Source: Glaciimonas sp. CA11.2
GTDB taxonomy: Bacteria > Pseudomonadota > Gammaproteobacteria > Burkholderiales > Burkholderiaceae_D
DNA length: 64,000 nt
NCBI RefSeq assembly: GCF_034314045.1
Contig: NZ_JAVIWL010000001.1
Span: 2,480,001-2,544,000 of the forward strand
Direction: 5' to 3'
Positions 44,065 through 53,208 of this stretch are shown here, one piece after another. Position numbers and translations under genes: made by a program. The notes below the pieces were generated by a model. It was not told the origin of the DNA, did not search any database, and saw only the letters and a program-made list of their open reading frames with translations. The number at the start of each line of letters is the position of its first letter. Positions within the stretch are counted from its first letter, which is position 1.

Positions 44065-45600
44065 ATGTTTCCCGTGGACATATACGTCAAAGTACGTCGC
44101 GCCGTGATGGTCGAGAACAAGAGTGAGCGTGCGGTTGCGCGCTACTTCGGTATCCATCGCAATACCGTCAGGAAGATGTGCCAGTTCGCGGCACCGCCGG
44201 GATATCGGCGAGCGCCGGCCCCGGTCTCTCCGACGCTGGCACCGTTCGCAGCCATCATCGACGCCATTCTCGAGGCCGATAAGCAAGTCCATGTGAAACA
44301 GCGCCATACGGCGGTACGTATCCGCGAACGATTACGTGACGAGCATGGTTACGACGGTAGCTACACCCTGGTGCGCGAGTACGTCAACGGTGTGGCCAGC
44401 CGGCAGAAGGAAGTGTTCATGCCACTGGCGCATCGCCCCGGCCATGCCCAGGTCGATTTCGGCGAAGCCGACGGGTACATCGGCGGCAAGAAGGTCCGCT
44501 TCCACTATTTCTGCCTGGACATGCCGCATTCGGATGCGTGTTTCGTCAAGGCGTATCCGACCGAAGACACGGAAGCCTTTCTGGACGGTCATCTTGCTGC
44601 CTTCGCGTTTCTCGGTGGCGTGCCGCAATCAATTCTGTACGACAACACCAGGATTGCAGTGGCCAAGATATTAGGCGATGGCCAGCGCCGACGGACCCAT
44701 GCCTTTGCCGAATTGCAGAGTTATTACTTGTTTGATGATAAATTCGGACGTCCCGCCAAAGGTAACGACAAGGGTAAAGTGGAAGGACTGGTCGGCTACA
44801 GCCGACGCCACTTCATGGTGCCATTGCCGGTGGCAGATGACTTCGCTGCATTGAATAGCCAATTGCTGGACGGCTGCCTGAAACGTCAGCGTGCCGTGCT
44901 GCGTGGTCAATCTGACACCATCGGCCAGCGCCTCATCCATGACCGGGCGGCATTGATGCCGTTGCCGGTAACGCTCTATGACGCCAGTCACAAGCAAACC
45001 AGCCGGGTATCATCGCAATCGTTGGTCCGTTACCGCACCAACGACTATTCGGTACCGACGCAATACGGTCATCAGGCGGTGCTGGTCAAAGGCACCGTCG
45101 ACTGGGTCGACATCTATCTGGTTGGCAATCCGGAGTGCATTGCGCACCATCGTCGCAGTTATGCCAAAGCGGACTTCGTGGTGAACCCGCTGCACTATCT
45201 GGCGTTGCTGGAGAGGAAGCCGCGTGCGCTTGACCAGGCTGCACCGCTGCAAGAGTGGGCATTACCAGCGGCCTTCGAGCGATTGCGACGCCTGCTGGAA
45301 GCGCGCATGGACAAGCGTGGGCGCAAGGAATATATCCAGGTCCTGCGGTTGCTGGAAACCTTCAGCATCGGGCAAGTCGAGCGTGCCATTGGCCAGGCCC
45401 ATCATCTGGGCGTGCTCAGCTTTGATGCCATCAAACACCTAGTATTGTGCGCCATCGAACGACGACCACCCAAGCTGGATTTAACCCTGTATCCGTATTT
45501 GCCGAACGCCACGGTCGGCACGACCGATGCCGGCAGCTACCTCAGCTTGCTCAGCGGGAATGCGCTACTGACGCAACCTGTTACCGGAGACCTCGCATGA
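44065..45600 (+). CDS. istA: IS21-family transposase IstA
   Basis: This 511-residue DDE transposase has an N-terminal helix-turn-helix (SERAVARYFGIHRNTVRKM), the catalytic core starting GHAQVDFGEADG (first Asp) and ILYDNTRIAV (second Asp), with the Glu in GNDKGKVEGLVGYSRR, and a C-terminal basic domain. It joins and cuts strands with help of the ATPase IstB. The frame is intact. Its stop overlaps istB by ATGA. Confidence 0.92.
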   Translation: MFPVDIYVKVRRAVMVENKSERAVARYFGIHRNTVRKMCQFAAPPGYRRAPAPVSPTLAPFAAIIDAILEADKQVHVKQRHTAVRIRERLRDEHGYDGSYTLVREYVNGVASRQKEVFMPLAHRPGHAQVDFGEADGYIGGKKVRFHYFCLDMPHSDACFVKAYPTEDTEAFLDGHLAAFAFLGGVPQSILYDNTRIAVAKILGDGQRRRTHAFAELQSYYLFDDKFGRPAKGNDKGKVEGLVGYSRRHFMVPLPVADDFAALNSQLLDGCLKRQRAVLRGQSDTIGQRLIHDRAALMPLPVTLYDASHKQTSRVSSQSLVRYRTNDYSVPTQYGHQAVLVKGTVDWVDIYLVGNPECIAHHRRSYAKADFVVNPLHYLALLERKPRALDQAAPLQEWALPAAFERLRRLLEARMDKRGRKEYIQVLRLLETFSIGQVERAIGQAHHLGVLSFDAIKHLVLCAIERRPPKLDLTLYPYLPNATVGTTDAGSYLSLLSGNALLTQPVTGDLA

Positions 45601-46430
45601 ACGCCAACAGCGCGGCGCTGTCCGAGACCACCACGGTGGCACCGCAGGTACTGTTGGTCAACCACTTCAAAGCCCTGAAGCTGCCGACCTTTGCCCGGGA
45701 GTATGAGAAGGTCGGCGCCGACTGCGCGCGTGAAGGCGTAGATTACCCACGCTATTTATTACGGTTGTGCGAACTCGAACGTATCGACCGTGAACGCCGC
45801 ACGATGGAGCGGCGCATCCGTCTGGCCAGGTTTCCGGTGACCAAGAGTCTGGATACCTTCGACTTCATGGCGATGCCAACCTTAAACAAATCCCTGGTGC
45901 TCGAACTGACACGCTGTGAGTGGATTGATAAGCGCGAGAACGTCATCGCGTTAGGACCTTCGGGTGTTGGCAAGACGCATACTGCGCTGGCACTAGGATT
46001 AGCTGCCTGTCAGAAAGGACACAGCGTTGCCTTTACGACGGCCGCCGCCCTGGTCCATGAACTGATGGAAGCGCGTGACGAGAAACGACTGCGTGCCTTG
46101 CAAAAGCAACTGACTAACGTGAAGTTACTGATTATCGATGAACTGGGCTATGTGCCGTTCACAGCGGTCGGTGCGGAATTGTTGTTTGAGGTCTTTAGCC
46201 GACGCTATGAGCACGGTGCCACGCTGGTGACCTCGAATTTACCGTTTGACGAGTGGACCAGCGTCCTCGGTTCGGAGCGGCTGACTGGCGCCTTGCTTGA
46301 CCGGCTTACCCATCACGTCCACATCCTGGAAATGAACGGCGAATCGTATCGATTGGCCACCAGCAAGAAACGGCAACAGCGCAATGTCAAACCAAACAGC
46401 ACTGCTGAAAAAGGAGGGGCCAACCCGTAA
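45597..46430 (+). CDS. istB: IS21-family helper ATPase IstB
   Basis: This 277-residue AAA+ protein has Walker A GPSGVGKTH near residue 117, Walker B LLIIDELGYVPF near 178 and a sensor region SNLPFDEW near 214. IstB remodels target DNA and activates IstA. The first codon overlaps the istA stop (ATGA). The frame is intact, so the element may still be active. Confidence 0.92.
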   Translation: MNANSAALSETTTVAPQVLLVNHFKALKLPTFAREYEKVGADCAREGVDYPRYLLRLCELERIDRERRTMERRIRLARFPVTKSLDTFDFMAMPTLNKSLVLELTRCEWIDKRENVIALGPSGVGKTHTALALGLAACQKGHSVAFTTAAALVHELMEARDEKRLRALQKQLTNVKLLIIDELGYVPFTAVGAELLFEVFSRRYEHGATLVTSNLPFDEWTSVLGSERLTGALLDRLTHHVHILEMNGESYRLATSKKRQQRNVKPNSTAEKGGANP

Positions 46431-46552
46431 AAGCAACGTCTTGAGGGAACGGGCTACGCTGCGCTGCGCCCGCCACCCCAACTCTGCAGAGTATAGAAAT
46501 GTGCATTGAAAAGAGAACAATTCAGGCCCTCAACGGCTCTATTTATTAACCC

Positions 46553-46579
46553 GGATTGGTACACTTTTAACGCGCCATT
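46553..46579 (-). repeat. Right inner terminal repeat of the IS21 element
   Basis: Exact reverse complement of the left repeat at 43990-44016, located about 120 bases after the istB stop. Confidence 0.9.
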
Positions 46580-46620
46580 TGGTACATCTTTACTCCGGCA
46601 TTGACATTTGATAGGTTGTT

Positions 46621-47528
46621 AGGGCCTGTCCCCAATTAACGGTCTTGTAAACTCTCGCTGAAGCTGCTATTAAGCAGTATTGGATAAAAGGTTACTGGAA
46701 ATGACAGTGAGACGTTACAGTCTGAGCGAAGAGCAATGGGAGCAAATAAAATGGCTATTGCCGGGCAAAGCAGGCGATGTTGGGGCGACCGGTAAGGACA
46801 ATCGTTTATTTGTTGAAGCGGTGCTGTACCGCTATCGTGCGGGAATACCGTGGCGCGATTTGCCGGAGCGATTTGGTTTGTGGAAAACAGTCCATACGCG
46901 CTTTAGTCGTTGGGCGGTGAACGGTGTGTGGGAGAAGGCGTTTGATAACTTAGCGCAAGCGGCAGATAACGAGTACGCGATGATAGACAGTACGATCGTG
47001 CGCGCCCATCAGCATAGCGCTGGCATGGTGGGTGTTCAAAAAAAAGACCCGTGAAGCGATAGGCCGCTCCAGTGGTGGCTTAAGCACCAAAATTCATGCC
47101 ACCGTTGATGCGTTGGGCAATCCGGTGAATTTTTATCTGACACAAGGTCAATGTTCCGATCTTGAGGGAGCTGAAGTGTTGATCTCAGAGTTAACAGCGC
47201 CAATGGTGCTGGCCGACAAAGCTTACGATGCCGATGCCCGCATGATCACGCCGTTGAAAGCGGCCGGAGGAACCGCGGTAATACCCTCGAAGAAGAATCG
47301 GAAACAACCGCCTGACCATGACAAGTATCTCTACAGAGAACGGCATTTGGTGGAAACATTCTTTTGCAAACTTAAGCAATTTAGAGCCATTGCAACCAGA
47401 TATGACAAGTCAGCACGAAATTTCCTTGCCGCTATTCACCTCGCTGCATCGGTCGTTTGGCTGGCGTAAATAGCGACACTTATATAGTTTAACTTTTTTA
47501 CAATAACGCTAATTGGGGACACGCCCTA
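46621..47528 (+). mobile_element. IS5-family (IS427-type) insertion sequence
   Basis: Ends GGGCCTGTCCCCAATTA (from 46622) and its reverse match GGGCGTGTCCCCAATTA (ending 47526) are inverted repeats with one mismatch. TA flanks both sides (46620-46621 and 47527-47528), a possible target duplication. One transposase gene in two frames lies between. The size, about 905 bases, suits the IS427 group. Confidence 0.85.
46701..47469 (+). CDS. IS5-family transposase in two overlapping frames
   Basis: The first frame (46701-47054) has YSLSEEQWEQIKWLLPG, the DUF4096-type start, and the first catalytic Asp in AMIDSTIVRAHQH. The second (47032-47469) continues with IGRSSGGLSTKIHA, the second Asp in LADKAYDAD and the Glu in RERHLVETFFCKLK. 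A run of eight A at 47038-47045 lies in the overlap, the kind of slippery site used by this group to make the full enzyme. The step needed is +1 (equal to -2). If not programmed slippage, a one-base indel in the A run broke the gene. Confidence 0.82.
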
Positions 47529-47839
47529 ATTTCAATAATAATTGAAGTTTTTTTAAGTAATTTATATGGTTATTTTATCAATATATCTTAATATATTAGA
47601 AACTCGATAAATACTGTAGTCGTGTGTTTGTACAGAATATGAAGGCTTGCGATGCTCAAGTATTGACGCTCCCCAATTGGGTTAGTTTTCGGTCGGCGTC
47701 AACAAGCAAGTTTGTCGGCCGCCATAGTTGCATCATTAGGATTAAAACATGCCGGATTGGGGCATCTGCACTCCTCGCAAAGCAGACTCTAAGGTGCTTA
47801 TGATTTCTTCCAACGCTGCGTCATTCAGGGCTAGCGGGC
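47529..47839. other. AT-rich gap after the IS5-family element
   Basis: About 310 bases, AT-rich at the start. A partial inverted motif GTTGACGCCGACCGAAAA-type text surrounds 47665-47700 (TTGACGC and GCGTCAA), perhaps another small repeat. No gene is seen. Confidence 0.4.
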
Positions 47840-48530
47840 TAGCGTGGATCCACTAGATATCGTCAAAACGCCACCACATAAAATGTACACCATGCTTAAC
47901 GCATGCTCGGCAATATGCGAAGAGGGCAGTTTTTCTTTTAGCGATCCGTTCTTTGTCTTTAATGGTGGCAGCAAGTTCAAGTGCGCGGCCAGATATTCCC
48001 AAGCGTTGTGCTCGTCATTACTCAGACCTTACCCAACTGTGTCCAAATATTAATCAATCACATTACGTGCTGCTTCGATAGGGATCTTGAGCGACGTGGG
48101 CAGCGATTTATCGAAAAGTCTAATTGGTGGATTTCTCAGAAATTTGCCGATCTTCCACGCTAAATCTGAATACCGAGCAGGAAGAATTTGGTGGGATAAC
48201 TCTTTTGAGCGCGTGATCCAATGAGTAGTTATCTCTTTGTTAATATTGTCCGCATCGGACAAGTGAAATTCTGTTCTGTCTACTCGAACGCCGCTCATCG
48301 ATTCAGACCAATAAATACCCTATGGGTGCCGCTCGCTTCTACGGAAGTGGGGGAAAAGAATGCGACGATATCAGCAAATGCTCCATTTGCTATTTTTCTT
48401 GCGCCAAGCTCGCCCGGTTAGGATAGGTCGATCGCAATAGGCTAGATAGAGCAAACTCATCAAGCTTTTTAATGGGTTGATCGGCATTTTCTATTACAAC
48501 TTGTATTGCAGCGTGAATTTTTAACGTCAT
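47840..48530 (-). pseudogene. Decayed gene of unknown family in several frames
   Basis: Read leftward from ATG 48530, a 46-codon start (MTLKIHAAIQVVIENADQP) ends in TAG. A second piece (48298-48050) reads THWITRSKELSHQILPARYS and AARNVID, then stop codons interrupt YLDTVG. A third frame continues SNDEHNAWEYLAAHLNLLPP. The pieces follow one another in order and look protein-like, reminiscent of DUF4209-type proteins (ARYSDLAWK), but the family is uncertain. Stops and frame changes show the gene is dead. Confidence 0.5.
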
Positions 48531-49186
48531 CGAATATCATTCCTGGATTACGCTGGTTCGAGTAATAAATTGAAAAGAAACTGCTCCAGAGAATGATAGA
48601 CTGAAAATGTTTTTTTAAATAACGCTTCTTGGCAGTACAGTAATGGAAAACGAGATGAATTTAGATAAACAAAGCACTCTTGCAGATATCGCGATAAGCT
48701 ACGGTGAATTGATCCCGATCATGCGGATCAACGGTTTATATTTGGCCTGCTATTAAATTCGATAGGGGATTGTGTGCAATATGGTTCGGCCGCATGATCC
48801 ATCAGCCTTCAAAAAATGGCTTTTGACTAAATATTGGCCCAGTTGAAGCCATGACCGTATGGATCGATCGCACACAGGATGATGCGTATGTCGAGATACG
48901 CTTGCTGTTAGCCGGCAGTGAATGTTTGACGAAGCTCGGACCTCCTAACGATTACTCAGAAATTCGTTTGAGTCCCTACAAATCCGTGCGCGAATCTAAT
49001 TGGTGCTACAGAGCGAGTTTTGACATGACTGAGAGTGGTCTACCCGACACTTCACGATTGGACGTAGCCAAATAAATTGTCCTGTCGCAAGAGTATCACC
49101 ATAATTTCATCAAACTTGCCTGTCATACATCAACGGGACGGATCCGCGAGAAACGAATTTTGCTAGTTCTAATTGCCCAGCGCTAA
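48531..49186. other. Gap with short doubtful frames ahead of the HNH gene
   Basis: A frame at 48851-49075 (+, 74 codons) has a protein-like tail (ESNWCYRASFDMTESGLPD), and a shorter one near 48655-48756 begins MNLDKQSTLADIAIS. Neither has a family I can name. Both read toward the HNH gene and may be remains of its lost N-terminal part or of another gene. Confidence 0.35.
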
Positions 49187-49678
49187 ATGGTTACGCCCGT
49201 CAGATTACAATGGAAAGATTGTCAGCGATTGGTGAGACACTTTGATAAGATGATTTCAGTCGCTGAAAATCTTCCCCTTACTAATGAAATGGAAGTGGAG
49301 CGACTTGTTCTACAGCGCGTTGGACCAGATATTTTTCGGCGTGAGCTGCTCAATTTCTGGAGCGGTCCTTGCTGTATTTCCGGTCTTAATATTCCCTACT
49401 TGTTACGTGCCTCGCATTCTCGGCCATGGGCCAAATGTGCGACAGATAAAGAGCGCTTGGATGTCTACAATGGCTTGCTACCAGCACCGCATCTGGACAT
49501 GCTTTATGACGGCGGGTGGATCGCCGTGGAAAATAACGGGGAGGTCAAGCTCTCGGAATCACTTTCTATGGACGCACGCACCAGACTCAATTTCTGCGAA
49601 CCAATGCAAGTAGATGGTCTGCACGCAAAACATTATTCCTACCTTGATTATCATCGAGACTTGATATTCCGCCGTTGA
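49187..49678 (+). CDS. HNH endonuclease, probably N-terminally truncated
   Basis: The 163-residue product ends in an HNH_2-type nuclease domain: CCISGLNIPYLLRASHSRPWAKC around residue 60-85, then ERLDVYNGLLPAPHLDMLYD. The His of ASHSRPW and the Asn of NGLL are the expected metal/catalytic residues. Full-length family members are usually longer, with an N-terminal targeting region. A TAA directly precedes the ATG and no ribosome site is visible, so the front has probably been lost. Such nucleases occur in restriction loci; an HsdM stump lies 0.5 kb away. Confidence 0.68.
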   Translation: MVTPVRLQWKDCQRLVRHFDKMISVAENLPLTNEMEVERLVLQRVGPDIFRRELLNFWSGPCCISGLNIPYLLRASHSRPWAKCATDKERLDVYNGLLPAPHLDMLYDGGWIAVENNGEVKLSESLSMDARTRLNFCEPMQVDGLHAKHYSYLDYHRDLIFRR

Positions 49679-49910
49679 TCATGGGTGTGAGAGCTCAGCG
49701 TTGCTCAGAAGATTATATTTTTTAGGAGATGCCGTGGTAACTGATTCCGAATCATCATCTGATTGGACAAAGAGTAATAGCGCTCTCTTAATATTGGGAT
49801 TTTGCTGGGTGGTGCATGGATTCAGGCGCTCCGATCAATGGCCGGCGCCAGTTTAGGATACGGTAAGGCGGCTACTTTAGACTGAGTCTTCCATCCTGTG
49901 TCTTGGTTTG

Positions 49911-50162
49911 GTGATCCCCTTTTTCGGTGCGCTACTTCTGGTTGCAGCTATTGGTTTGATGGTCAGTTGGATAGTGCGGCCTTGGCGAAAACGTGCCTTA
50001 CAGATAGCGATGTCGTTCAGTATTCTTGCATTTGTTGCACTGCTGATGGGGAGAGATCTCGAGATAACGTTCGCTAAAAACAGTTCAGTCAGTGTTAAAG
50101 AAACAGTCCCAGTTCCTGCAATAGTTTCTCCTCTACCGCCACCAGCGGTTGATCAGAAATAA
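49911..50162 (+). CDS. Small hypothetical membrane protein
   Basis: An 83-residue frame (GTG 49911, or TTG 49908) encodes two membrane spans (about residues 2-22 and 33-48) and a Pro-rich periplasmic-type tail (VPVPAIVSPLPPPA). There is no clear ribosome site or homologue. The membrane topology and normal codon use make it plausible. Confidence 0.42.
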   Translation: MIPFFGALLLVAAIGLMVSWIVRPWRKRALQIAMSFSILAFVALLMGRDLEITFAKNSSVSVKETVPVPAIVSPLPPPAVDQK

Positions 50163-50164
50163 CT

Positions 50165-50323
50165 TTATGCTATCTTCTTGTCGCCCTTGAGCGCCACCAT
50201 GTCGGCAAAACTGCCGTCAGGTGACATATCGATTTGGGCGTCTTTTTGACCGGCGTATTTGTCTGAAATATACTTGACGAAGAGCGGGACCAGCACGTAA
50301 TTCTTGAACTGTGAGCCATCCAT
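50165..50323 (-). pseudogene. Stump of a type I restriction-modification methylase (HsdM)
   Basis: Read leftward, 52 residues match the N-terminal helical domain of HsdM: MDGSQFKNYVLVPLFVKYIS, then KYAGQKDAQIDM and GGSFADMVALKGDK-like text (DGSFADMVALKGDKKIA). It stops with TAA after this, far short of the roughly 500-residue enzyme, and the catalytic NPPF domain is absent. It marks a lost type I RM locus. Confidence 0.72.
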
Positions 50324-50591
50324 GTCGCCCGTAATTCATCGCAACTTTTTCACAGTGAGCTATATGAGTTCAGATTTTTTAATGGCCATTGGGGTATAAA
50401 CTTTCGTTGGTCTGGATGGTATTTATTACTGCGCATAGATTATGGGTAGGGAAAATACCAGTTCCAAAGTTCTAAATCTTCTGGTCTTTTTTTAACTTCG
50501 CCCTGAATTAAACTTAACCTATTGTTTTATATGGATTATTTTTAATATTTCTTCTATCATTTCTACTTAATATCCCGAGACGGAGGATGCG

Positions 50592-51008
50592 TTGCTCACT
50601 ACTAAACACCAACATTTTGTGGATGAGTACTGCATTGATCGCAATGCCAGTCGGGCAGCGCGTGCTGCAGGATATAGCGCTGTATCGGCCAAAGTCACAG
50701 CAAGCCGCCTGCTAACCAATGCTAACGTACGAGCGGCCGTGGCAATACGAGAAATGGAAGCTGAACAGGCGTTGGATATGACGCGGGGAAGCGTTTTAAT
50801 GGCCTTGCAAGAGGCTTTCGGGCTTGCCAGGCAGCAGCGCAACCCTAATGCCATGATCGCCGCTTGCAGAGAGATCGGACGCATATGCGGATTTTATGCA
50901 CCCGAGCGGGCAATAGTGATGTTAACTCCTAGTGCGCGGAAGGATGTTGCCGGGTTTGAAGCAATGACTGATGTGGAGTTAATGCAAGTTATCACTAGCC
51001 TTGAGTAA
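50592..51008 (+). CDS. Stand-alone phage terminase small subunit (Terminase_2 family)
   Basis: This 138-residue protein begins TTKHQHFVDEYCIDRNASRA, the helix-turn-helix of the Terminase_2 small subunit family that selects DNA for packaging, followed by VTASRLLTNANVRAAV and a C-terminal oligomerisation region. A TTG start is supported by GGAGG five bases upstream. No large subunit, portal or capsid gene is next to it, and it is unrelated to the P2 M protein in the prophage remnant. Satellites use such a TerS to divert a helper's large terminase to their own genome (inference). It converges on repA. Confidence 0.84.
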   Translation: MLTTKHQHFVDEYCIDRNASRAARAAGYSAVSAKVTASRLLTNANVRAAVAIREMEAEQALDMTRGSVLMALQEAFGLARQQRNPNAMIAACREIGRICGFYAPERAIVMLTPSARKDVAGFEAMTDVELMQVITSLE

Positions 51009-51033
51009 GCCTTAATAATACTCGTATATGCAT

Positions 51034-51050
51034 GCCGCCTCGATGGCGGC
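51034..51050 (+). terminator. Short hairpin after terS
   Basis: GCCGCC-TCGAT-GGCGGC, 25 bases after the terS stop, with a weak T tail. Candidate terminator. Confidence 0.5.
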
Positions 51051-51068
51051 TTGTCATATAAAGGGACC

Positions 51069-51217
51069 TATCGGAGTTCTAAGTCATTGATTTTAAAGGA
51101 AAAAATATCCGATACGGGAGTGTCGGATATCGAACGTAAGTGATTGAATTTAAACATATTTTTTCTCGATAGTGGGTGCCTCTCGATATATCGGGCTATC
51201 GGACGTTCTGTATCGGG
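51069..51217. repeat. Candidate iteron replication origin of the satellite
   Basis: The 7-mer TATCGGR occurs at 51069, 51189, 51197 and 51211 and inverted at 51108-51114, with a near copy TGTCGGA at 51121. An 11-bp hairpin (51105-51130) joins two of them, and an AT-rich stretch (51141-51168) lies between the clusters. About 0.04 such words would be expected by chance in this length. Its place at the 3' end of the helicase gene matches iteron origins of satellites. Confidence 0.55.
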
Positions 51218-52665
51218 GGATCTATAATCTTCAGGACACCGGTTTTCCCTCGCTGCTTCTGAATCAAGTTTCTGGCAATAGCAGCATTAATGAGCTTGCG
51301 CACTGCTAATATTCCCATTTTGAATGTTTTCTGCTCGCCGCCAAATTGTTTTTCAAAGGCGTTGGCCGAATAGACGCGCCCTGCAGCAGTTTCCGATTTC
51401 AGTAACGCGATCAATATCTCCTCAGGTTTGGGCGTGGATAGATGCTCATTAGATACATGCAAAATGCCATGCTCGCCACGCATCAGTACGACATCGTTTT
51501 GCGGTGGCCCGTAATTATTTTTGGTCACAGCCGCCAGCAAATAATTGTGTCGCAGGTTTTCGGGAATTCCATATGATTTCCTGGCGTCTTCTTTACTGGG
51601 TCTACTGAGGTTCATTTGCCAACGCACACCGTCTGTCATCGCACTTGAACCTCTTGATGCATTTTGATTAGCTTCTCCTGCGCTCTGGCTGATTTTATTG
51701 GCATGATGTAAAACAAGTACAGTTGCGCCAGTTTGCTGACAGACGCGTTCCAATGATTCGACAAATCGGGTGGTATCTTCTGCTGCGTTTTCATTCCCGC
51801 CTCGGAAACGGGACGCTGGATCAATGATGATTAACTTCAAATTGGTTATTTGGTTGGCTGTGAGTATCAAACGATCGGCATAGTCCGTTAATGTGACGCT
51901 TCCAGCGGGTAGACTGCGGGTCATTTGATTGTCGATACCTGTCATTGATTTGGCATGGACTCTCGATTCAATATCGCTGATTTTGGTTGGTGAGGTTTGT
52001 CCTAGGGACGCGACTACATTATGTAGGCGTCGATGTATTTCTTCGGTGTCTTCTTCGCCAAAAAGAAGTAGCGACGCTCCGACCTCTCCGATTTCCCAGT
52101 AGTCGACAAATTTGTCTCCAGTAGCAAGGGAGACTGACAATTGTAGTGCGAGCATGCTTTTTCCCGTTCCGCCAGGTGCGATGATCATTCCGACTTTCCC
52201 ATAGGGCAGGCAATCGTTCAACAGCCACTTTCGTTGAGGCGGTGGATTACAAATCATATTGTGGACTTTTGCCTCGTTAAGATCGAATAGCAGAGAAATG
52301 TCGCCGCCAACTCTGGCCACTGGGTGGTTATTTTGATGTGTCCTCAAAATGCCTTCGCAAGTCGACGTAACTATGTCGTGGTCTAGCGGCGGGGTATTGG
52401 ACGCATTCCACCCGAGTGCCATTAATTTGACGACTTGAATTTCCTTGCCTTCACCTATCCATTTACCTGCCAACTTGGTAAGGTGATTGGTACGTTCCCC
52501 ATCCGAGCAAATGCGGTAAGGATCTGTGCCACATTTGACCTGCTGATTCACCCCAGATGAATTTACGGCATTACCTTTGGATGGTGAAGTTTCCTTTACA
52601 TGCGCGACACCCAGTGCAGTCATGAGCGTTTGAAAATTATGGACGGTGTTAATTGCAGACGTCAT
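51196..52665 (-). CDS. RepA-like hexameric replicative helicase (AAA_25, RecA fold)
   Basis: This 489-residue ATPase resembles plasmid RSF1010 RepA and related satellite helicases. Walker A is APGGTGKSMLAL near residue 156, with GEEDTEEIHRRL near 200, Walker B LKLIIIDPASRF near 275 and LVLHHANK near 312, which includes the sensor His. The N-terminal 130 residues are primase-linked type and the C-terminal 90 may bind origin DNA. It starts right after the primase stop (TAAATG), so the two are coupled. Its 3' end overlaps the candidate iterons. Confidence 0.84.
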   Translation of the reverse strand: MTSAINTVHNFQTLMTALGVAHVKETSPSKGNAVNSSGVNQQVKCGTDPYRICSDGERTNHLTKLAGKWIGEGKEIQVVKLMALGWNASNTPPLDHDIVTSTCEGILRTHQNNHPVARVGGDISLLFDLNEAKVHNMICNPPPQRKWLLNDCLPYGKVGMIIAPGGTGKSMLALQLSVSLATGDKFVDYWEIGEVGASLLLFGEEDTEEIHRRLHNVVASLGQTSPTKISDIESRVHAKSMTGIDNQMTRSLPAGSVTLTDYADRLILTANQITNLKLIIIDPASRFRGGNENAAEDTTRFVESLERVCQQTGATVLVLHHANKISQSAGEANQNASRGSSAMTDGVRWQMNLSRPSKEDARKSYGIPENLRHNYLLAAVTKNNYGPPQNDVVLMRGEHGILHVSNEHLSTPKPEEILIALLKSETAAGRVYSANAFEKQFGGEQKTFKMGILAVRKLINAAIARNLIQKQRGKTGVLKIIDPPIQNVR

Positions 52666-53208
52666 TTAATTTTCCTCATAAATGGTTGTCATTACGGGTG
52701 GACCTTTTCGATGATAAAAACCTGGTATGCGCATCACTCGAGCGAGATCGACTACGGTGGGATCGCCATCGAAACGGTTAGCAAGGGCTGTTTGCGCTGA
52801 TTTAAATTGCTCTAACGGGCAGTCATTCACGCGCCAATAGGCATGCCAACGCCCGGGACTAGATTTCACGATAATGTTGGGTGACATGCCGGCTTCAAGG
52901 ATTGACTGCAACGGAGCCCCGTCGAGGTCGACGAAGACCGCTCTGACGTGGGTGACATTAGCGTTGGTACGACAGGTTTTATAATCGGACTTAACGATGC
53001 CATCGCCTCGATTGACCATGACGAAGATGCCGGCACCTTGTTGATTAAGAACGTCTAATTCAATTTGGTGCTCTGCAAGTGTGCCATGCAGCACCCGGCT
53101 AAGTCGATGGTTTTTATTTTTTTCATCATGGAAGGTCTGAAACGTGAAGATGCCTTCAGAGTCTAAAGTTTGTAGAAATTTTTCTGCTAGGGCGAGATCA
53201 GCTTTCAT
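52666..53208 (-). CDS. RepB-family primase of the satellite
   Basis: This 180-residue protein has the RepB primase pattern: RAVFVDLDGAPL near residue 95 (catalytic Asp pair), VKSSPGRWHAYWRV near 118 (His of the active site) and DLARVMRIPGFYHRKG near 158. AAGGAC precedes the ATG at 53208. Such primases make short primers at the satellite origin, with the coupled helicase downstream. In many PICIs primase and helicase are one Pri-Rep protein; here they are split. Confidence 0.82.
   Translation of the reverse strand: MKADLALAEKFLQTLDSEGIFTFQTFHDEKNKNHRLSRVLHGTLAEHQIELDVLNQQGAGIFVMVNRGDGIVKSDYKTCRTNANVTHVRAVFVDLDGAPLQSILEAGMSPNIIVKSSPGRWHAYWRVNDCPLEQFKSAQTALANRFDGDPTVVDLARVMRIPGFYHRKGPPVMTTIYEEN

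Larger units (their letters stand above)
43959..46586 (+). mobile_element. IS21-family insertion sequence, apparently complete
   Basis: The element carries overlapping istA and istB flanked by inverted repeats. A perfect 27-bp inverted repeat lies at 43990-44016 and 46553-46579 and contains TGTACCAATCC; an outer TGTACC at 43959 and GGTACA ending at 46586 probably mark the tips, giving the multiple end repeats of this family. A clear target duplication was not found. It sits within the IS66 tnpC relic. Confidence 0.85.

Noticed and set aside
50592..51008. terS as part of the P2-like prophage
   Set aside because: It belongs to the Terminase_2 family, unlike P2 M, and lies 20 kb away beside satellite replication genes.
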